DNA from: Synergistaceae bacterium
GTDB lineage: Bacteria; Synergistota; Synergistia; Synergistales; Synergistaceae
Direction: 5' to 3'
Length of the DNA: 17,747 bases
NCBI GenBank assembly: GCA_030531285.1
Contig: JAUNNW010000008.1
Coordinates: forward strand, 1-17,747
Part shown: piece after piece, positions 6,840 to 14,151 of the stretch
Position numbering within the stretch: position 1 is the stretch's first letter
Layout: each line of letters begins with the position of its first letter
Notes under the pieces: generated by a model
Database searches by the model: none
Seen by the model: only the letters and a program-made list of their open reading frames with translations
Told to the model about the DNA's origin: nothing
Program-made: the position numbers and the translations under genes

Positions 6840-7427
6840 TTATTCTTTTTCTTCTTCAACAAACTGTCTTAAAACTTCAAAACGCGCATCGCCGGAAGAT
6901 TTTTTGCAGCCGCAGATTTCGGTGTTCAGATTTGCTCCGCATTCGGGGCACAGCCCTTTGCAGTCTTCCCTGCACAGAACCACCGCCGGAAGAGAGGTAA
7001 GCATTACCTCCCAAATCTGCGGGGAAAGATCTATTTCGTCTTCCCAGCTGTCAAGAAAGATAACGTCCTCGTCACCGTCAGCCGAAGAATTTTTTTCGTC
7101 CTTCATTTGCGGCTCCGCATCGGCAGAAAGCGAAAAAAGATATTTCAGAGTGCCGGAAAAATCTGTTTCCGCCGGTTCAAGGCAGCGGGCGCACGGTGTT
7201 CCTGCTTTCCCTGACACTGTTATATCAGCGCAGAGATTTGCTTCCGTACGGTAAGCTTTAATTTTAACCGCCAGAGGCGACAGAAATTCGTACAACTGTC
7301 CCCAATAGCTCACCGGCGTTTTCTCTTCAATGAGGAAGGCGTCTTCGTACACGGTCCCGTCTTTTGAAACTGCGGGAAGTATCAGAGTACGTTTCCAGCT
7401 TTTGGGAACAGCTTCAAGATATTTCAT
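6840..7427 (-). CDS. yceD: DUF177/YceD family protein, large-subunit rRNA accumulation
   Basis: Member of the YceD/DUF177 family, linked in bacteria and plants to accumulation of 23S rRNA and processing around L32. The 195-residue protein has the family's C-terminal cysteine block: Cys152, Cys156, Cys160, Cys163 (CREDCKGLCPECGANLN), then Cys172 and Cys174. There is also Cys79-x2-Cys82 (CARCLEP). A metal-binding role is likely. An acidic low-complexity stretch lies at 103-133. The ATG at 7427 has only a weak ribosome-binding site (ACGGCAG), and lies 9 nt after the second amber of the ackA tail frame, which suggests it was, or is, translationally coupled to a longer AckA. Confidence 0.9.
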   Translation of the reverse strand: MKYLEAVPKSWKRTLILPAVSKDGTVYEDAFLIEEKTPVSYWGQLYEFLSPLAVKIKAYRTEANLCADITVSGKAGTPCARCLEPAETDFSGTLKYLFSLSADAEPQMKDEKNSSADGDEDVIFLDSWEDEIDLSPQIWEVMLTSLPAVVLCREDCKGLCPECGANLNTEICGCKKSSGDARFEVLRQFVEEEKE

Positions 7428-7436
7428 TTCTGCCGT

Positions 7437-7571
7437 CTATTTTGCTTTCTTCGCGCTTTTTGCGGCGGGTTTTCTGCCTGCTTTTTTGGCGGCTGCTGTT
7501 TTCTTAACAACTGTTTTCTTAACCGTAGTTTCCTTGGCTGCGGCTTTCTTTGTTGTTCTCTGTGCCGTTGT
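7437..7571 (-). other. In-frame continuation of the AckA Lys/Ala-rich tail beyond an amber codon
   Basis: After the ackA TAG at 7574-7572, the same frame stays open for 44 codons to a TAG at 7439-7437. The would-be peptide begins TTAQRTTKKAAAKETT and ends AAKSAKKAK. It is built of the same Lys, Ala, Thr and Val blocks as the tail before the stop, with repeated KKT and AAAKK units. The match in frame and composition indicates that the two parts were once, or still are, a single tail. Interpretations are a recent nonsense mutation (AAG or CAG to TAG), a leaky stop giving a minority long form, or a sequence error. TAG ends acpP, rpmF and trmB, so wholesale amber reassignment is unlikely. Confidence 0.7.
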
Positions 7572-8840
7572 CTATTTCGCGGCTGTCTTTTTCGCTGTTC
7601 TTTTTGCCGTCGTCTTTTTTGCGGCGGCTTTCTTCGCAGGGGCTGAGCCAAGAACGAGTCTCTGCGTATCGCGTGCAATCATCAGTTCTTCATTCGTAGG
7701 AATGACGAAAACCTTGACAGGGGATCTCTTTTTGCTGATAAGAACCTCTTCGCCGCGGACTTTGTTGTTGTTTTTGTCAAATTTAACACCAAGGAATTCA
7801 AGGTCTTTGCAGACTTTTTCACGGAATGCTATACCGTTCTCGCCAATACCGGCAGTAAATACGATAGCGTCAACGCCGCCCATCGCCGCCGCATAGGCTC
7901 CGATATATTTTTTGACTTCGTAAATAAGCATGTTCTGTGCGGTTTCAGCGCGCCAGTTGTTGTCTTCCGCCGCTTCTTCAACGTCGCGAAGGTCGCTTGA
8001 TACGCCTGAAATACCGAGAAGACCGCTCTTTTTGTTGCATATCTCGTTGATTTTGTCTGCGTCATAACCGAGGCTTGCAAGCTGAATAAGAACTGCGGGA
8101 TCAACGTCTCCGCTTCTTGTTCCCATTATGACTCCGGCTGTCGGGCTGTAACCCATTGTTGTGTCAAGTGATTTTCCTTTTTTGACCGCCGTGATTGAGC
8201 TTCCGTTGCCGAGGTGGCACGTGATTATGCGAAGTTCTTTAATTGGTTTGCCGAGCAGTTCGGCGCAGCGCTGCGAAACATATTTGTGGCTTGTGCCGTG
8301 GAAGCCGTAACGGCGGATTTTTTCTTTCTTGTAGAATTCGTAAGGAATTCCGTAAAGGTACGACGTCGCCGGCATTGTCTGGTGGAAAGAAGTGTCAAAC
8401 ACGACAACGTTCGGAAGGTCGGGAAGAACCTTCTGCACGGCTTCGATACCCTGAAGGTTTGCAGGATTGTGGAGCGGCGCAAGCGGGGTAACCTTTCTGA
8501 TGCCTTCAAGAACTTTCGGCGTAACAAGCGCTGACTCCGTAAAATCTTCTCCGCCGTGAACAACACGGTGTCCGGCTGCTGAAAGTTCGCTGAGATTTTT
8601 GAGAACGCCGAATTTCTTGTCAACGAGCATATCAAGAACAAATTTAATTGCTTCGGTATGCGTCGGGAAGCTTACGTCTTTGTCAAATTTCTCTTTACCG
8701 GCGACTTTCGTGTGTTTGATGTGAGAGCCTGCCATACCAATGCGTTCGACAAGACCTTTCGCAAGAAGCTTTTCACCGTCCATGTCAACAAGCTGGTATT
8801 TGAGCGATGAGCTTCCGCAGTTGAGAACCAAAATTTTCAT
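7572..8840 (-). CDS. ackA: Acetate kinase with histone H1-like C-terminal tail
   Basis: Catalyses acetyl-phosphate + ADP to acetate + ATP, the energy-yielding step of acetate fermentation. All key ASKHA-fold residues are present: Asn7 (NCGSSS), Arg92 (GHRVVHGG), Asp149 (FDTSFH), His181 (HGTSHK), Arg242 (GTRSGD) and Glu385 (TNEELMIA). The ATG at 8840 follows GGAGGGG by about 8 nt. The core ends near residue 398, the normal family size of about 400, but the protein goes on for 24 residues with AKKAAAKKTTAKRTAKK, like the tails of histone H1 or bacterial nucleoid proteins. The stop is an amber, after which the same frame and composition run on for 44 codons. The tail suggests binding to nucleic acid or other polyanions, which is inference. 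Confidence 0.96.
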   Translation of the reverse strand: MKILVLNCGSSSLKYQLVDMDGEKLLAKGLVERIGMAGSHIKHTKVAGKEKFDKDVSFPTHTEAIKFVLDMLVDKKFGVLKNLSELSAAGHRVVHGGEDFTESALVTPKVLEGIRKVTPLAPLHNPANLQGIEAVQKVLPDLPNVVVFDTSFHQTMPATSYLYGIPYEFYKKEKIRRYGFHGTSHKYVSQRCAELLGKPIKELRIITCHLGNGSSITAVKKGKSLDTTMGYSPTAGVIMGTRSGDVDPAVLIQLASLGYDADKINEICNKKSGLLGISGVSSDLRDVEEAAEDNNWRAETAQNMLIYEVKKYIGAYAAAMGGVDAIVFTAGIGENGIAFREKVCKDLEFLGVKFDKNNNKVRGEEVLISKKRSPVKVFVIPTNEELMIARDTQRLVLGSAPAKKAAAKKTTAKRTAKKTAAK

Positions 8841-8866
8841 TACCAAACCCCTCCGATTTTCAGTTT

Positions 8867-8887
8867 TTGTGGTATTCTTTACCACAA
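8867..8887. promoter_or_regulatory. Palindrome in the ackA/tmcAL divergent intergenic region
   Basis: TTGTGGTA (8867-8874) and TACCACAA (8880-8887) are perfect 8-bp inverted arms with a 5-nt spacer, in the 59 nt between the divergent starts. Weak -10-like sequences on both strands (TATTCT for tmcAL, AAGAAT for ackA) fall inside it. A dimeric repressor or activator binding here could control both genes; a short transcript hairpin is the alternative. No strong canonical -35 is visible for either gene. Confidence 0.45.
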
Positions 8888-8899
8888 GGATGTGAGTTT

Positions 8900-10117
8900 A
8901 TGAATCTCCCCAAGGTAACAGGGATTGTTGCCGAATACAACCCATTGCACAACGGACACGTCTACCAGCTTAACAAAGCCAAAGAACTGAGCGGCGCAGA
9001 AGCGCTGATAGTTGTGCTTTCGTCTGATTTCGTACAGCGCGGAGAGCCTGCGTTTCTTTCAATGCACGAACGCGCCAAACTCGCCGTTTTGCACGGCGCA
9101 GACCTTGTTCTGGAACTTCCAGCCCTGTTTTCCTGCGGCAACGCGGGCATCTTCGCTGATTCAGCAGTTAAGCTGTCAGCCGCCACCGGAATCGTCAAAA
9201 CACTCTCGTTCGGTATGGAAGACCCGGACTGGGATTTAATCTCCGCTGCGTCTATTTTAGTTGAAGAACCGGATAGTTTCAAGTTTTTATTGAAAAAAAA
9301 TTTAGAATCAGGTTTTTCATTTGCCGAAGCACGCGTCAACGCTCTTGACTCCTGCGTTCCCGGCGCAGCCTCAAAGCTTGCGGGATCAAACAATTCTCTT
9401 GCATTGAATTATGCCGCAGCCATAATAAAAAATCATTGCGAAATCTCTCTTGTTCCGGTACAGCGGACAGGCACAGCTCACGACACCTCTGATTTGAGCG
9501 AAGTATACGCCTCGTCATCCGCGCTCAGAAATATGCTCAGGGAAAATAATTTGACCGCCGTAAAATCATTCGTTCCGGAAAAATCGGCACAAGTCATTAA
9601 GGAAAATTTAAACAGCGGAACGGCATACATTTCGCACGACAGGCTTTGGACAGCGTTAAGGCCGCTTCTGCTGAGAAGCAGCTCCGAAGATTTTTTCAAA
9701 ACTGCGGAAATATCCGAAGGAATTGAAAATAAATTTATTGCGGAGGCTTTATCGGCAGGCAGCTTCGATGAGTGGCTTGAGCGCTGCACAAGCAGACGCT
9801 ATCCCAAAGGAAGAATCCGCAGACAAGCTATGCAGCTTCTGCTCGGCACAGACCGCTGGACAAGATATGCCTCGCAAAGGCTCGGAGTCCCCTATATCCG
9901 TCCTTTGGCAATGAACGCTGCCGGCAGAGAACTGCTTAAAATCATGAAGGAAACTGCGAAACTGCCGGTAATTGCAAAATGCGGCGACGCGAAATTTTCC
10001 GCTTACGCGGAGAAAATTATGCAGTACGACCTGCTCGCTTCAGAACTCCGGCGCGGATTTCTGCCCTGCGGAAACTGCGGAACTGCGCACGCCGAAAAAA
10101 TTTACATCGCGGATTGA
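8900..10117 (+). CDS. tmcAL: tRNA(Met) cytidine acetate ligase TmcAL (YlbM family)
   Basis: Makes N4-acetylcytidine at the wobble base of elongator tRNA-Met, using acetate and ATP through an acetyl-adenylate, as shown for the Bacillus YlbM protein. The 405-residue product has the nucleotidyltransferase motif HNGH (17-20) within GIVAEYNPLHNGH, the family signature SSDFVQRGEPA (41-51), and CGNAGIFA (79-86). The ATG at 8900 matches the family N-terminus and follows AAGGATG. A C-terminal CGNCG pair of cysteines near the end is an extra. It diverges from ackA, whose product releases acetate, the substrate of this enzyme. Its link to the downstream run is uncertain because of an 83-nt gap with a possible promoter. 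Confidence 0.93.
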   Translation: MNLPKVTGIVAEYNPLHNGHVYQLNKAKELSGAEALIVVLSSDFVQRGEPAFLSMHERAKLAVLHGADLVLELPALFSCGNAGIFADSAVKLSAATGIVKTLSFGMEDPDWDLISAASILVEEPDSFKFLLKKNLESGFSFAEARVNALDSCVPGAASKLAGSNNSLALNYAAAIIKNHCEISLVPVQRTGTAHDTSDLSEVYASSSALRNMLRENNLTAVKSFVPEKSAQVIKENLNSGTAYISHDRLWTALRPLLLRSSSEDFFKTAEISEGIENKFIAEALSAGSFDEWLERCTSRRYPKGRIRRQAMQLLLGTDRWTRYASQRLGVPYIRPLAMNAAGRELLKIMKETAKLPVIAKCGDAKFSAYAEKIMQYDLLASELRRGFLPCGNCGTAHAEKIYIAD

Positions 10118-10138
10118 ATCAGCTTCCGGACACAGCAC

Positions 10139-10166
10139 TTGCAAAATAATCATTCAGATATAAAAT
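10139..10166 (+). promoter_or_regulatory. Possible promoter before the MFS transporter
   Basis: TTGCAA (10139-10144, 4/6) and TAAAAT (10161-10166, 5/6) are 16 nt apart in the 83-nt gap after tmcAL. No terminator is seen after tmcAL, so the downstream genes may be read from both. The match is modest. Confidence 0.4.
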
Positions 10167-10200
10167 TGAAGCGGATATTTTAACGGCAGAGGTTCCGCAA

Positions 10201-11397
10201 ATGGACAACATACAGCAATTCTCAGGCAAAAAGACAGCTGACGAAAAGAAACAGCTCGCGTCTTACGCGCTGCTTCATTTTATCAATGATTTGCACGCTA
10301 CAACGCTGCCTAACGTGCTCCCGATAATTAAGCAGGCGCTTTCTCTTTCGCTTGCCCAGCTCGGTATCCTGAACGCGGCATTCGGCGTCATGCATTTTCT
10401 GGGACAGCCCGTATCAGGCTATCTCGCAGACAGACAGACCCGCCCATGGTTTGCCGTATGGGGGCCTCTGCTGAGCATAATCAGTATTTTCATGCTCCCG
10501 TCAGCACCGCATTTTGCTGTTGCCGTTTTGCTCTGCACAACGCTCGGGCTTGGTACTGCCCTGTTTCACCCGCAAGGCAACGGCATGACGGGAAAAATAG
10601 CAATGGGCAGGGATATGGCATTTTATCTGTCCCTTTTCACTGCAAGCGGCAGTTTCGCAAGCGCTTTCGGACCGATTCTTTTCGTCTTCTGGTACTCAAT
10701 GCTCGGCAAAAAGCTTCTGCCTCTGATGACGTTTCCTTATGCTGTTATTCTGCTTATAATGTGGCGAATTCTTTCTCAGTACAAAATAGACACTTCAAAT
10801 ATTGCCTCTGCAAATACCTCACGGTTCTTTAAGGAAATAAAAAGCGTGATTGGGAAAATTTTCGACGTTTTCGCTATTGTAACTCTCAGGGACATAGTAT
10901 TTCAGGGAACAAAAGTTTTTCTTCCGATGCTTGTAATTATGCGCGGGGGCTCGCATAAATCAGCCGCAGCCGTTACCTTTTCCGTTGTCATTTCAGTTGC
11001 CTTCGCAAACATAATCGGCGGCAGGCTTGCGTCCGTTTTCAGCGAAAAGAAGCTGTTGCTCACCACTTTGGCGCTTGCCCCGTTCGCCGGAATCGCCGGC
11101 ATATACCTGAAAAATTTTTACGGCGTCGCCATGCTTATGCTTTTTTTCGGACTGCTTGAAGCAAGCGCTCCCGCCACGATTTCCATGGCACAGAGGCGCT
11201 GTCCTGAATCCATGAGCACGGCGGCTTCAATAGCCTCCGGAACCTCGTGGGGAGTCGCGAATCTGGCAGCATATCCGGTTGGAGCTCTCGCAGACAAAAT
11301 CGGTCTTGAAAGCACAATGTACGCAGTCGCTCTTATACCGTGGCTTATTACGCTCTGGTACGCTGCCGGAAAATTTATCCGCAAGGGCAATCCCTGA
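10201..11397 (+). CDS. MFS efflux transporter, fosmidomycin-resistance (Fsr) family
   Basis: Polytopic inner-membrane protein of 398 residues with about 12 hydrophobic segments. Family marks include HFINDLHATTLPNVLPII (residues 26-43), GQPVSGYLADRQTR after the second helix (the MFS loop 2-3 motif), and GLGTALFHPQGNGMTGK, which matches the Fsr-type HPxG motif. Fsr-like carriers export small drugs or metabolites by proton exchange; the natural substrate here is not known. GAGG stands 8 nt before the ATG, preceded by a possible promoter. The stop overlaps the rsmD start (TGATG), placing it at the head of the RNA-modification run. Confidence 0.87.
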   Translation: MDNIQQFSGKKTADEKKQLASYALLHFINDLHATTLPNVLPIIKQALSLSLAQLGILNAAFGVMHFLGQPVSGYLADRQTRPWFAVWGPLLSIISIFMLPSAPHFAVAVLLCTTLGLGTALFHPQGNGMTGKIAMGRDMAFYLSLFTASGSFASAFGPILFVFWYSMLGKKLLPLMTFPYAVILLIMWRILSQYKIDTSNIASANTSRFFKEIKSVIGKIFDVFAIVTLRDIVFQGTKVFLPMLVIMRGGSHKSAAAVTFSVVISVAFANIIGGRLASVFSEKKLLLTTLALAPFAGIAGIYLKNFYGVAMLMLFFGLLEASAPATISMAQRRCPESMSTAASIASGTSWGVANLAAYPVGALADKIGLESTMYAVALIPWLITLWYAAGKFIRKGNP

Positions 11398-11885
11398 TGA
11401 AAGACTTCAGACCCACGTCAGGCAAGGTATTGCAGGCGCTTTTCAACATTTTGGGAGACATTGACGGTCTGCGTTTTCTTGATTTGTTTTCAGGCAGCGG
11501 ACAGATTGCGCTGTGCGCAGCCGAAAAAGGCGCGGAGGTCTGTCTTGTGGAAAGCGACAGGAAAAATTTCGGCGGCATATTAAAGAAAGTTCCCAAGGAA
11601 ATCCGCTGCGTCAATATGGACGTGCGGCGTGCTCTGCCCAAGCTTCTGCATGAAGGGCTGAAGTTTGATATAATCTTTGCGGATCCGCCGTATATGCTGG
11701 GCTGGGGCAAAGAACTCCCCGCGCTCCTTGAAGCAGACAAAGGGCTCCTCTCTGACAGCGGAACAGTCATATTTGAGCGTTCGGAACGCGAGCCGGCAGA
11801 TTTTTGCGAGGCATGGGAGACGGAAGACAGAGCCTACGGAGGCACAATTCTTACTTTTGCGAAGCGGAGGCAGAATAATGCTTAA
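11397..11885 (+). CDS. rsmD: 16S rRNA (guanine966-N2)-methyltransferase, short N-terminus
   Basis: S-adenosylmethionine-dependent methyltransferase expected to methylate G966 of 16S rRNA during 30S assembly. The 162-residue product has motif I DLFSGSGQIALCAAE (29-43), an acidic residue ending strand 2 (VESD, 51-54) and the catalytic motif IV DPPY (96-99). It begins MKDFRPTSGKVLQALFNIL, which aligns with the family only from the RPT region, so the usual ~20 basic residues before it are missing. The ATG shares one base with the stop of the MFS gene, so translation is coupled; AAGGG lies upstream. It overlaps coaD by 8 nt, the common rsmD-coaD pairing. Confidence 0.88.
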   Translation: MKDFRPTSGKVLQALFNILGDIDGLRFLDLFSGSGQIALCAAEKGAEVCLVESDRKNFGGILKKVPKEIRCVNMDVRRALPKLLHEGLKFDIIFADPPYMLGWGKELPALLEADKGLLSDSGTVIFERSEREPADFCEAWETEDRAYGGTILTFAKRRQNNA

Positions 11886-12360
11886 AGCTGTATATCCCGG
11901 GTCATTTGATCCTCTTACAAACGGGCACGTCTATATCGCGAAACGCGCGGCTGATATATTCGGCAAATGTGTTATTGCGGTACTTGACAATTCTGAAAAA
12001 AAATCCATGTTTTCCAAAGCTGAACGCGTTGATATGATCCGCAGCGTTTTCAAAAACGACAAAAATATTTCGGTAGCCGCTTATGACGGTCTGCTCGTAG
12101 ATTTTATGAAAAAGGAAAAAAGCCGCGTCATAGTGCGCGGACTGCGTGCCCTTTCCGATTTTGAATATGAATTTCAGATCGCGCAGCTCAACCGTCAGCT
12201 GGCGCCCGAAGTTGAAACGTTCTTCATTGCTACAGAGCCACGTTTCTCTTTCCTTGCCAGTCACGCGGTAAAAGACGTTTTCAAATGGGGCGGCAACATC
12301 TCCGACATGGTTCCGCAGGAAATACTTGAACGCATGGTCAAACTCCAAAACAAAGATTGA
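11878..12360 (+). CDS. coaD: Phosphopantetheine adenylyltransferase
   Basis: Penultimate enzyme of coenzyme A synthesis; adenylates 4'-phosphopantetheine using ATP. The 160-residue length is typical. Motifs: YPGSFDPLTNGH with the HIGH-type His17, VRGLRALSDFEYE (87-99) and the C-terminal FSFLASHAVK (123-132), where the common SSS is replaced by ASH. The start follows GGAGG and lies inside the end of rsmD. It supplies CoA and thereby the prosthetic group of AcpP encoded on the other arm. Confidence 0.96.
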   Translation: MLKAVYPGSFDPLTNGHVYIAKRAADIFGKCVIAVLDNSEKKSMFSKAERVDMIRSVFKNDKNISVAAYDGLLVDFMKKEKSRVIVRGLRALSDFEYEFQIAQLNRQLAPEVETFFIATEPRFSFLASHAVKDVFKWGGNISDMVPQEILERMVKLQNKD

Positions 12361-12376
12361 TTTTATACAATTTATT

Positions 12377-13198
12377 ATGCAGAGAACACCAAATTTTGTT
12401 AATAACACGGACATTGGGCAGAATTTTCTTATTGACCGCTCCGTCATAGATTACATCATAAAAAAAGCAGACATTCAGCCGGAAGACCAAATTCTTGAAA
12501 TAGGCCCCGGTGAAGGCATTTTGACCGAAGCGCTGCTCGCCTCTCCGTGCAGGTCTGTCTGCGCGGTTGAACTTGATACAAGGCTGAAGCCAAATCTTGA
12601 AGCCATTGCCCTGAAAAATCCGAAATTCTCCCTTTTATGGGGCGATGCTGTACAGCTTGATTACGCGAACAAACTGCCGTGGATGCCGAACAGAATAATC
12701 GCCAATCTGCCGTACCATATAACTACTCCGCTGCTTTGGACGCTTATTGAAAAACTTGTGCCGAAAGGTCTTTCCTCTTTTATCCTTATGGTACAGCTTG
12801 AATCGGCACAGCGCATAACGTCGCCTGAACGAAACAAACAGCGATCTCCTCTCGGCGTAACCATAGAAGCCATGGGAAGCTCAAAAATACTGCGCAGCGT
12901 TCCTCCGTCATGCTTCCGCCCACAGCCGAGAGTAATGTCGTGCCTGATAGAAATTACGATAGACAAAAGCAGGGAATTTGCGACAGACAAAAAATGGAAA
13001 CAGTTTCTCGTTCGCTCTTTCGCTCAGCGCAGAAAAACACTGACCAACAACTGGGCAGCAGGCTACGGCCTTTCAAAAGAACGCTCACAGCAGATACTTG
13101 AAGCACACGGATTAAAACCGCTTGCAAGGGCGGAGGAACTTCCGCTTGAAAAATGGAAAGAACTGTTTGAAGCTGAAGACTTCAAACTGACAAAATAA
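12377..13198 (+). CDS. rsmA: 16S rRNA (adenine1518/1519-N6)-dimethyltransferase
   Basis: KsgA family enzyme that dimethylates two adjacent adenines near the 3' end of 16S rRNA in late 30S assembly. The 273-residue product contains IGQNFLID (13-20), the SAM-binding GPGEG (43-47), the acidic residue in VELD (64-67) and the catalytic NLPY (110-113), plus the C-terminal RSFAQRRKTL region that contacts RNA. I chose the ATG at 12377; an upstream TTG at 12326 is in frame but overlaps coaD and gives a non-homologous extension. No clear Shine-Dalgarno precedes it, so translation may depend on coupling from coaD 16 nt upstream. Confidence 0.95.
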   Translation: MQRTPNFVNNTDIGQNFLIDRSVIDYIIKKADIQPEDQILEIGPGEGILTEALLASPCRSVCAVELDTRLKPNLEAIALKNPKFSLLWGDAVQLDYANKLPWMPNRIIANLPYHITTPLLWTLIEKLVPKGLSSFILMVQLESAQRITSPERNKQRSPLGVTIEAMGSSKILRSVPPSCFRPQPRVMSCLIEITIDKSREFATDKKWKQFLVRSFAQRRKTLTNNWAAGYGLSKERSQQILEAHGLKPLARAEELPLEKWKELFEAEDFKLTK

Positions 13199-13212
13199 AA
13201 CGAGGCTGCCGT

Positions 13213-14151
13213 ATGAACTGGAACTTAAACAAAATTATTGTCGAAGAAAATCAGAACCTGCCGCCGGACTGGAATTCGCTTTCCGCTTCCGGCAGGATAT
13301 TCGTTGAAATAGGCTTCGGAAACGGTGAAAATCTGGAATTTCTGGCAAAAAAATATCCCGACGTTTTAATTGTCGGCGTTGAAGTTTCCCAGCTGTGCGT
13401 TATGAAAGGCGCGCGCAGGGCTTTGTCGCAGGGACTCGACAATATCCGCATCATGCACGGCGACGCGCGTTTTCTTCTTCGCGCAATGTTCGCGCCGGAA
13501 ACGGTTGACAGACTTTTCATGAATTTTCCCTGCCCGTGGCCGAAAACGCGCCACGCAGAACGCAGGGTGACAGTCCCCTCCTTCGCGCGGCTGCTAAACT
13601 ATCTGCTCAAAACAGGCGGAACATTTGAACTTGCAACAGACGTTGACTGGTATGCCGAAGACGCGAACGAAACAATCACAAAGACCGGCGCGTTTGACAC
13701 CGTATCTTTTGAAAAAAATCCGCAGCGCGAATATATCACGAAATATGAGCGTTTGTGGCTGTCAATGAACAAGGATATCTGGAGCGTTGTTCTCAGAAAA
13801 AACGGCAGAGTGCCGCACGAAGAATATTCTTACAGCGAATGGGAAATGGAAGGCGGGGTTGAAACAAATATGAGACTTGAAGAGCTTGCGGCAAAACTAA
13901 AAGGCGCGGAAGGAAAAGGCACTGACGGAGAAGGCTACTGGACGTACAGAGACGTATTCCTTTCCGTTGAACGAGTTGCTCTCGGACTGGTAATAACGGC
14001 TGACGAAGGCTTTGAACAGCATTTTTACATCAAGCTTGTTGAAAAAAGCGGCGGCGGCTTTACCGTAAAGGTTGACTCCGTGGGACACCCATACAGAACG
14101 CCTGCCATGCGCGCCGCGCTGAAATTCGCGCTTGACACAGCACGCGGATAG
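13213..14151 (+). CDS. trmB: tRNA (guanine46-N7)-methyltransferase with long C-terminal extension
   Basis: Methylates G46 in the tRNA variable loop. The 312-residue protein has the SAM site VEIGFGNGENLEFLA (31-45), the motif NFPCPWPKTRH (104-114) and the C-terminal motif TKYER (176-180). Two features are odd. The usual FPDPW reads FPCPW, so Cys107 replaces the aspartate reported as essential in other TrmB proteins. Also, the canonical domain ends near 200, and about 110 residues follow, including a charged, glycine-rich linker (about 229-241) and a beta-rich domain ending KVDSVGHPYRTPAMR. Long C-terminal regions are known in TrmB of Aquifex. It sits 14 nt after rsmA with a GAGG site, and its TAG abuts the lspA ATG. 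Confidence 0.9.
   Translation: MNWNLNKIIVEENQNLPPDWNSLSASGRIFVEIGFGNGENLEFLAKKYPDVLIVGVEVSQLCVMKGARRALSQGLDNIRIMHGDARFLLRAMFAPETVDRLFMNFPCPWPKTRHAERRVTVPSFARLLNYLLKTGGTFELATDVDWYAEDANETITKTGAFDTVSFEKNPQREYITKYERLWLSMNKDIWSVVLRKNGRVPHEEYSYSEWEMEGGVETNMRLEELAAKLKGAEGKGTDGEGYWTYRDVFLSVERVALGLVITADEGFEQHFYIKLVEKSGGGFTVKVDSVGHPYRTPAMRAALKFALDTARG

Noticed and set aside
7572..7574. Amber codon as a sign of genome-wide recoding (pyrrolysine or reassigned TAG)
   Set aside because: acpP, rpmF and trmB in this window end at TAG exactly where their families end, so TAG is a normal stop; no pyl genes are visible.
7424..7678. Minus-strand frame coding an Arg/Gln/Pro/Lys-rich 84-residue peptide
   Set aside because: An alternative frame of the same Lys/Ala codon repeats; the frame continuous with AckA has the cleaner composition and no frameshift is needed.
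7330..7896. Plus-strand open frame with a Phe/Ala/Val-rich, membrane-like product
   Set aside because: It is the complement of the Lys/Ala-rich AckA tail; AAG/GCC codons read backwards give Phe/Leu/Gly/Ala, mimicking membrane helices.
12326..12376. Upstream TTG start for rsmA overlapping coaD
   Set aside because: Adds 17 residues unlike any KsgA N-terminus and has no ribosome-binding site; the ATG at 12377 gives the usual length.
11902..12447. Minus-strand frame over coaD and the start of rsmA (181 codons)
   Set aside because: Antisense shadow; coaD shows all family motifs on the plus strand.
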